Shown here: positions 5,000 through 8,477 of the stretch, in pieces
Layout: every line of letters begins with the position of its first letter
Numbering within the stretch: position 1 is the stretch's first letter
Assembly: GCA_019245455.1 (NCBI GenBank)
Contig: JAFARM010000363.1
Location: 1 to 8,477, forward strand
Source: Sphingomonadaceae bacterium
GTDB taxonomy: Bacteria > Pseudomonadota > Alphaproteobacteria > Sphingomonadales > Sphingomonadaceae
Reading direction: 5' to 3'
Length of the DNA: 8,477 bases
Program-made: the position numbers and the translations under genes
The notes under the pieces: model-generated
Databases searched by the model: none
What the model saw: only the letters and a program-made list of their open reading frames with translations
What the model was told of the DNA's origin: nothing

Positions 5000-6415
5000 A
5001 TGTCCCGCACCCCCACCGTCGTCATCGTCGGCCGTCCCAATGTCGGCAAGTCGACCCTGTTCAACCGCCTGATCGGGCGGAAGCTGGCGCTCGTCGATGA
5101 TACGCCCGGCGTGACCCGCGATCGGCGTGAGGGCGCGGCGACGCTGTTCGACCTGTCGTTCACCATCGTCGACACCGCCGGGTTCGAGGATGCCGACGCG
5201 GCGTCCCTCGCCGGGCGGATGCGGGCGCAGACCGACGCCGCGCTGAAGGGGGCCGACGTCGCCCTGTTGGTGTTCGACGCCCGCGCCGGGGTGACGCCGC
5301 TCGACCGGCACTTCGCGCAGTGGCTGCGCGCCCACGACACGCGGCTGATCCTGGTCGCCAACAAGGCCGAGGGACGCGCGGCAGAGGCCGGCATCGCCGA
5401 AAGCTACGAACTCGGCTTCGGCGAGCCGGTGCAGATCTCGGCCGAGCACGGCGAGGGCATGGCCGACCTCTACGAGGCGCTGATCCCGGTGCTCGACCCG
5501 ATCGTCGCCGCGGCCGAGGCGGCGGAGGCGGCCGAAGCACAAGCCTTCCAAGCTTGTGATCCCGAAGCTCTCGACGCCGATCCAACGCCGGGGCCGCTCA
5601 AGCTCGCCATCGTCGGCCGGCCGAATGCGGGCAAGTCGACCCTGATCAACCGCCTGATCGGCGAGGACCGGCTCGTCGTCGGGCCCGAGGCGGGGATCAC
5701 GCGCGACAGCATCGCCATCGACTGGAGCTACAGCCAAAGCGGCGTCCTCCACCCCGTCCGCCTCGTCGACACCGCGGGCCTCCGCCGCCGCGCCAAGGTC
5801 GTCGACAAGCTCGAGCGCCTGGCGGCGGTCGACACCAAGCACGCCGTCGACTTCGCCGAGGTCGTCGTCCTGCTTCTGGACGCGACGCTGGGGCTGGAGG
5901 CGCAGGACCTGCGCATCGCCGACATGGTGCTGGGCGAGGGGCGGGCGCTCGTCATCGCCTTGAACAAGTGGGACGCGGCCGAGAACCTGTCGGCGCTGTT
6001 CCAGGGTGTCCGCCGGGCGCTCGACGACGGCCTGTCGCAGATCCGCAACGTGCCGCTCGTCGCCTGCTCGGGCGCGACGGGCAAGGGCCTCGACCTGCTG
6101 ATGAAGGCGGCGTTCGACGCGCGCGCGGCGTGGAGCCGGCGCGTCCCGACGAGCGGCCTCAACCGCTGGTTCGAGGCGGCCATCGCGCGCAACCCGCCGC
6201 CGGCTCCGGGGGGCAAGCGGATCAAGCTGCGCTATGCGACGCAGGTCGCGACGCGGCCGCCGACCTTCGTCGTCTTCGGCAACCGCACCGAGGAGCTGCC
6301 GGCGAGCTACCACCGCTACCTCGTCAACTCGCTGCGCGACGACCTCGGCTTCGACGGCGTGCCGATCCGGCTGAGCTTCCGCGGCGGCAAGAACCCGTAC
6401 GCGGCGAAGGAATAG
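5000..6415 (+). CDS. der: Ribosome biogenesis double GTPase Der (EngA)
   Basis: Der is an essential cytoplasmic GTPase that binds and matures the large ribosomal subunit. The 471-residue protein has two tandem G domains and a C-terminal KH-like domain. Domain 1 has the P-loop GRPNVGKS (11-18), DTPGVTRD (34-41), DTAG (58-61) and NKAE (121-124). Domain 2 has GRPNAGKS (206-213), GITRD (232-236), DTAG (257-260) and NKWD (322-325). The KH-like part runs from about 380 and ends in VPIRLSFRGGKNPY. The first G4 motif is NKAE rather than NKxD, which I believe is common in alphaproteobacterial Der. The linker between domains (about 168-198) is Ala/Glu-rich, and its second half has atypical codons and a small palindrome (see 5538-5558). 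The ATG at 5000 has no Shine-Dalgarno but puts the P-loop at the usual distance from the N-terminus. maiA follows after 2 bases, with its ribosome binding site inside the der 3' end. Confidence 0.98.
   Translation: MSRTPTVVIVGRPNVGKSTLFNRLIGRKLALVDDTPGVTRDRREGAATLFDLSFTIVDTAGFEDADAASLAGRMRAQTDAALKGADVALLVFDARAGVTPLDRHFAQWLRAHDTRLILVANKAEGRAAEAGIAESYELGFGEPVQISAEHGEGMADLYEALIPVLDPIVAAAEAAEAAEAQAFQACDPEALDADPTPGPLKLAIVGRPNAGKSTLINRLIGEDRLVVGPEAGITRDSIAIDWSYSQSGVLHPVRLVDTAGLRRRAKVVDKLERLAAVDTKHAVDFAEVVVLLLDATLGLEAQDLRIADMVLGEGRALVIALNKWDAAENLSALFQGVRRALDDGLSQIRNVPLVACSGATGKGLDLLMKAAFDARAAWSRRVPTSGLNRWFEAAIARNPPPAPGGKRIKLRYATQVATRPPTFVVFGNRTEELPASYHRYLVNSLRDDLGFDGVPIRLSFRGGKNPYAAKE
5538..5558. 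repeat. Perfect inverted repeat in the Der interdomain linker
   Basis: CACAAGC (5538-5544) and GCTTGTG (5552-5558) form a 7-base stem with a 7-base loop inside der, at about residues 180-187. The surrounding codons 5534-5590 (GAA, GCA, CAA, CAA, GCT, TGT, GAT, GAA, GCT) differ from the GC-ending codons of the rest of the gene. The reading frame stays open. It may be a small in-frame palindromic insertion or simple drift in a tolerant linker. Confidence 0.55.
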
Positions 6416-6417
6416 GC

Positions 6418-7059
6418 ATGGACCGCACCCTCTACACCTATTGGCGGTCGTCGGCGTCGTACCGCGTCCGCATCGCCCTGGCGCTGAAAGGGCTGGCGTA
6501 CGACAGCCAGCCGATCAACCTGGCGCAGGGGGCGCAGACGTCAATCGGGTTCAAGCTGCTCAATCCGCAGGGCTTCGTGCCCTTCCTGATCGACGGCGCG
6601 GCGGGGTTGAACCAGTCGCTCGCGATCATCGAGTATCTCGACGAGACGCACCCCGAGCCGCCGCTGCTGCCAGCCGATCCGCTGGGCCGGGCGCGGGTGC
6701 GGGCGGCGGCGCTGGCGATCGCGTGCGACATCCACCCGCTCAACAACCTGCGCGTTCTCAAGTATCTGAAGGGCGACCTTCAGCAGCCGCAGGAGGTTGT
6801 CGATACCTGGTATCGCCACTGGGTGGAGGAGGGGTTCGGCCCGCTGGAGGAGATTGCCGAGGGCGCGACGGGGGCGTATCTGTTCGGCGATACGCCGACC
6901 CTCGCCGACATCTGCCTGGTACCACAGATGTGGAACGCGCGGCGGCTGCAGGCCGACATCGCCCGCTTCCCGAAGCTGGTGGCGATCGACGCGCGGCTGA
7001 ACACGCTGCCGGCGGTGCGCGCCGCCGCCCCGGAGGCGCAGCCCGACGCCGTGCGCTAG
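6418..7059 (+). CDS. maiA: Maleylacetoacetate isomerase (zeta-class glutathione transferase)
   Basis: MaiA isomerises maleylacetoacetate to fumarylacetoacetate with glutathione as cofactor, in the cytoplasmic homogentisate branch of tyrosine and phenylalanine degradation. The 213-residue protein has the zeta-class signature RSSASYRVRIALALKG (10-25), with S11, S12 and S14 as the glutathione-activating cluster. NPQGFVPFLIDG (49-60) and QSLAIIEYLDE (66-76) hold the glutathione-binding Gln-Ser pair. DTPTLADICLVPQMWNARR in the C-terminal domain is the usual helix motif. Length matches the family. AAGGA at 6407-6411, inside the der end, is a good ribosome binding site for the ATG at 6418. The 2-base gap to der suggests one transcript with it, an odd partner. 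Activity on maleylpyruvate cannot be excluded from sequence, but hppD in the same window favours the homogentisate route. Confidence 0.92.
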   Translation: MDRTLYTYWRSSASYRVRIALALKGLAYDSQPINLAQGAQTSIGFKLLNPQGFVPFLIDGAAGLNQSLAIIEYLDETHPEPPLLPADPLGRARVRAAALAIACDIHPLNNLRVLKYLKGDLQQPQEVVDTWYRHWVEEGFGPLEEIAEGATGAYLFGDTPTLADICLVPQMWNARRLQADIARFPKLVAIDARLNTLPAVRAAAPEAQPDAVR

Positions 7060-7184
7060 CGGGTGCGGGGCGTCGTCACGCGGCTGCGCACGATGACGCT
7101 CTATCGCGCGCGCCGGTGCATCCGCGGACGGCGCACGGGAATCGCCGCGTGGACGCAGGGGCCGGGGCAGGCTAGCTGGCGGGA
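7060..7184. other. Gap between maiA and the threonine aldolase gene
   Basis: These 125 GC-rich bases hold no credible small gene and no strong hairpin. There is only the 8-base palindrome TCCGCGGA at 7121-7128 and the candidate promoter at its right end. No terminator with a T-run is visible after maiA. Confidence 0.5.
7150..7178 (+). promoter_or_regulatory. Candidate promoter of the threonine aldolase gene
   Basis: TGGACG (7150-7155) matches the -35 consensus at 4 of 6 positions. TAGCTG (7173-7178) follows after 17 bases as a weak -10. Transcription would begin at about 7184-7185, at the ATG itself (7185). The GGCGGGA directly before the ATG is too close to work as a normal Shine-Dalgarno. 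Confidence 0.35.
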
Positions 7185-8192
7185 ATGAACTTCCAGTCCG
7201 ATAATGCCGCCGGCGTCCGCCTCGACATCCTGGCCGCCGTCACGGCCGCTGTCGGCCCTTCGGCCCACGCCTATGACGGCGACGCGTGGACGGCGCGCCT
7301 CGACGACGCCTATTCGGACCTGTTCGGGTATCGCTGCACGGTGCTGCCGGTGTCGACGGGCACGGCGGCGAACGCGCTGGCGCTGGCGGCGATGGTCCCG
7401 CCGTATGGCGCGGTGGTGTGCCATGCCGAGGCGCACATCAACGTCGACGAATGCGGCGCCCCCGAGTTCTTCAGCGGCGGGGCCAAGCTCGTCCTGTGCG
7501 CGGGCGAGGCGGGCAAGCTGACTCCAGCGACAGTCGCTGCGGCGACGGCCGGCTTCCGCGGCGACATCCACCAGGTGCAGCCGCGCGCGCTGTCGCTGAC
7601 CCAGGCGACCGAGTGCGGCACGGTCTATGCGCCCGCCGAGGTGGCGGCGCTCGCCGGCCTCGCGCGCGACCGCGGCTGGCGGGTGCATATGGACGGGGCG
7701 CGCTTCGCCAACGCCGTTGCCGCGCTCGGCTGCCATCCCGGCGACGTGACGTGGCGCGCGGGGGTCGACGTGCTCAGCCTCGGCGTGATCAAGAACGGTG
7801 GCATGAGCGCCGAGGCGATGGTGATATTCGCCCCCGACCTCGTCGAACAGGTCCGCTTCCGCCGTAAGCGCGCAGGCCAGCTGCCGAGCAAGGGGCGGTT
7901 CGCCGCGGCGCAGCTCCTCGCCTACATCGACGGCGGCCGCTGGCTGGCGACGGCAGCGGTGGCCAACGCGGGCGCGCAGCGGCTGGCGAAGGCGGCGGGG
8001 AGCCGCGTCGTCTGGCCGGTCGAGGCGAACGAGGTCTTCGTCCGGCTCGACGCGGCGGAGGCGGCGCGGCTGCGGGGGGCAGGGTTCCTGTTCTACGACT
8101 GGGGCTTGCCGGCGGAGGGTATCGTCCGCCTCGTCGTCGCCTGGGATACGCCGCCCGGCGACATCGACGCGCTGGCGGCCGCGCTTGGCTGA
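7185..8192 (+). CDS. Low-specificity L-threonine aldolase-like PLP enzyme
   Basis: This is a fold-type I PLP enzyme of the beta-eliminating lyase/threonine aldolase family, which splits L-threonine or allo-threonine into glycine and acetaldehyde. The 335-residue length is typical. Visible motifs are FQSDNAAG (3-10), the phosphate-binding STGTAAN (57-63), HINVDE (84-89) with the ring-stacking His84, HMDGARFANAVAALG (168-182) with Asp170 and Arg173, and the cofactor lysine K203 in GVIKNGGMSAEA (200-211). VRLVVAW (314-320) supplies the likely carboxylate-binding Arg. The KNGGMSAEA form differs from the SKGLGAP form of E. coli LtaE and matches the other bacterial branch (my recollection of the family). 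The ATG at 7185 directly precedes the conserved N-terminus, so the start is secure. The gene ends 8 bases inside the following transporter gene, indicating an operon. Substrate range (threonine, allo-threonine, phenylserine) cannot be read from sequence. Confidence 0.86.
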   Translation: MNFQSDNAAGVRLDILAAVTAAVGPSAHAYDGDAWTARLDDAYSDLFGYRCTVLPVSTGTAANALALAAMVPPYGAVVCHAEAHINVDECGAPEFFSGGAKLVLCAGEAGKLTPATVAAATAGFRGDIHQVQPRALSLTQATECGTVYAPAEVAALAGLARDRGWRVHMDGARFANAVAALGCHPGDVTWRAGVDVLSLGVIKNGGMSAEAMVIFAPDLVEQVRFRRKRAGQLPSKGRFAAAQLLAYIDGGRWLATAAVANAGAQRLAKAAGSRVVWPVEANEVFVRLDAAEAARLRGAGFLFYDWGLPAEGIVRLVVAWDTPPGDIDALAAALG

Positions 8193-8477
8193 GCAGCGCG
8201 ACAGCGGCTGGGTCGTGGCCGGCGAGTTCGCGCTGGTCACGTTGATCTGGGGATCGACGTGGCTGGTCATCAAGACGCAGCTCGGGGTGGTGCCGGCCGA
8301 TTGGTCGGTCGCCTATCGCTTCGCCGCTGCCGCCGTCCTGCTGGCGGGGTTCACCGCCGCGACCGGGCGCTGGCGGCGGCTGCCGGCGCGGGGGCATGGC
8401 TTTGCCGTCGTCGTCGGGCTGGCCAATTTCTCGCTCAACTACAACCTCGTCTACGCCGCCGAGGCACAGCTGACGTC
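8185..8477 (+). CDS. EamA/DMT-family membrane transporter, N-terminal part (cut by window edge)
   Basis: The frame is open to the right edge and gives 97 codons starting MAEQRDSGWVVAGEF. Three hydrophobic segments follow: FALVTLIWGSTWLVIK (about 15-30), VAYRFAAAAVLLAGFTAA (about 42-59) and GFAVVVGLANFSLNYNLVYAA (about 72-92). The WGSTWLVIK motif in the first helix and YRFAAAAVLL in the second are typical of the drug/metabolite transporter superfamily (EamA domain), inner-membrane exporters of metabolites or amino acids. The start is uncertain. The TTG at 8185 overlaps the preceding gene by 8 bases with GGCGG about 6 bases upstream; GTG at 8215 is an in-frame alternative. Coupling to a threonine aldolase-like enzyme hints at amino acid export, but the substrate is unknown. 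Confidence 0.85.
   Translation, partial: MAEQRDSGWVVAGEFALVTLIWGSTWLVIKTQLGVVPADWSVAYRFAAAAVLLAGFTAATGRWRRLPARGHGFAVVVGLANFSLNYNLVYAAEAQLT

Noticed and set aside
4882..5100. A small 72-codon frame in the bamB-der gap
   Set aside because: It runs through the hairpin block into der in another frame and has no ribosome binding site or recognisable motif.
5120..5123. Possible defective first GTPase domain of Der because G4 reads NKAE instead of NKxD
   Set aside because: All other GTPase motifs of domain 1 are intact, Glu can replace Asp functionally, and I recall a similar G4 in other alphaproteobacterial Der proteins. The motif itself is encoded at about 5360-5371.
1..8477. A defence, phage, secretion or other novel multi-gene system
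   Set aside because: Every substantial gene fits a known housekeeping or metabolic family, and there are no mobile-element hallmarks, tRNA genes or CRISPR-like direct repeats.

Overview
The window is a dense, very GC-rich stretch of ordinary bacterial chromosome. Codon use, gene content and the style of the intergenic repeats point to an alphaproteobacterium, most likely of the order Sphingomonadales (Sphingomonas-like). This placement is inferred from protein resemblance and was not computed. Nothing looks like a phage, plasmid, insertion sequence, CRISPR array or defence island.

Layout from left to right. (1) The first 107 codons of a 4-hydroxyphenylpyruvate dioxygenase gene (hppD) run leftward off the edge. 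It is divergent from a MarR-family regulator. (2) The regulator overlaps by 4 bases a P-loop kinase of the plant/yeast D-glycerate 3-kinase type. panB (first committed step of pantothenate and coenzyme A synthesis) follows 38 bases later. (3) A 262-base non-coding stretch holds two hairpins, a tandem 9-mer and a candidate promoter. (4) A yfgM-like membrane TPR gene and bamB, overlapping by one base, serve outer-membrane protein biogenesis. (5) A 188-base block of five consecutive hairpins separates bamB from der, the double-GTPase ribosome assembly factor. maiA (maleylacetoacetate isomerase) follows der after 2 bases. (6) After a 125-base gap come an L-threonine aldolase-like PLP enzyme and the start of an EamA/DMT-family transporter, overlapping by 8 bases and cut by the right edge.

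The yfgM-bamB-der order matches the well-known gammaproteobacterial order, so this is a conserved housekeeping block. hppD and maiA are two steps of the same tyrosine/homogentisate degradation route but lie about 6 kb apart with unrelated genes between them.

I found no convincing previously undescribed system. The points most worth checking are regulatory or structural. Three start codons (panB, der, threonine aldolase) have a -10-like element only 12-13 bases upstream and no usable Shine-Dalgarno, as expected for leaderless transcripts. An imperfect palindrome sits between hppD and the MarR gene and covers the upstream MarR start codon. The bamB-der hairpin block is probably a mosaic repeat. 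A small palindromic island of atypical codons sits in the linker between the two Der GTPase domains.
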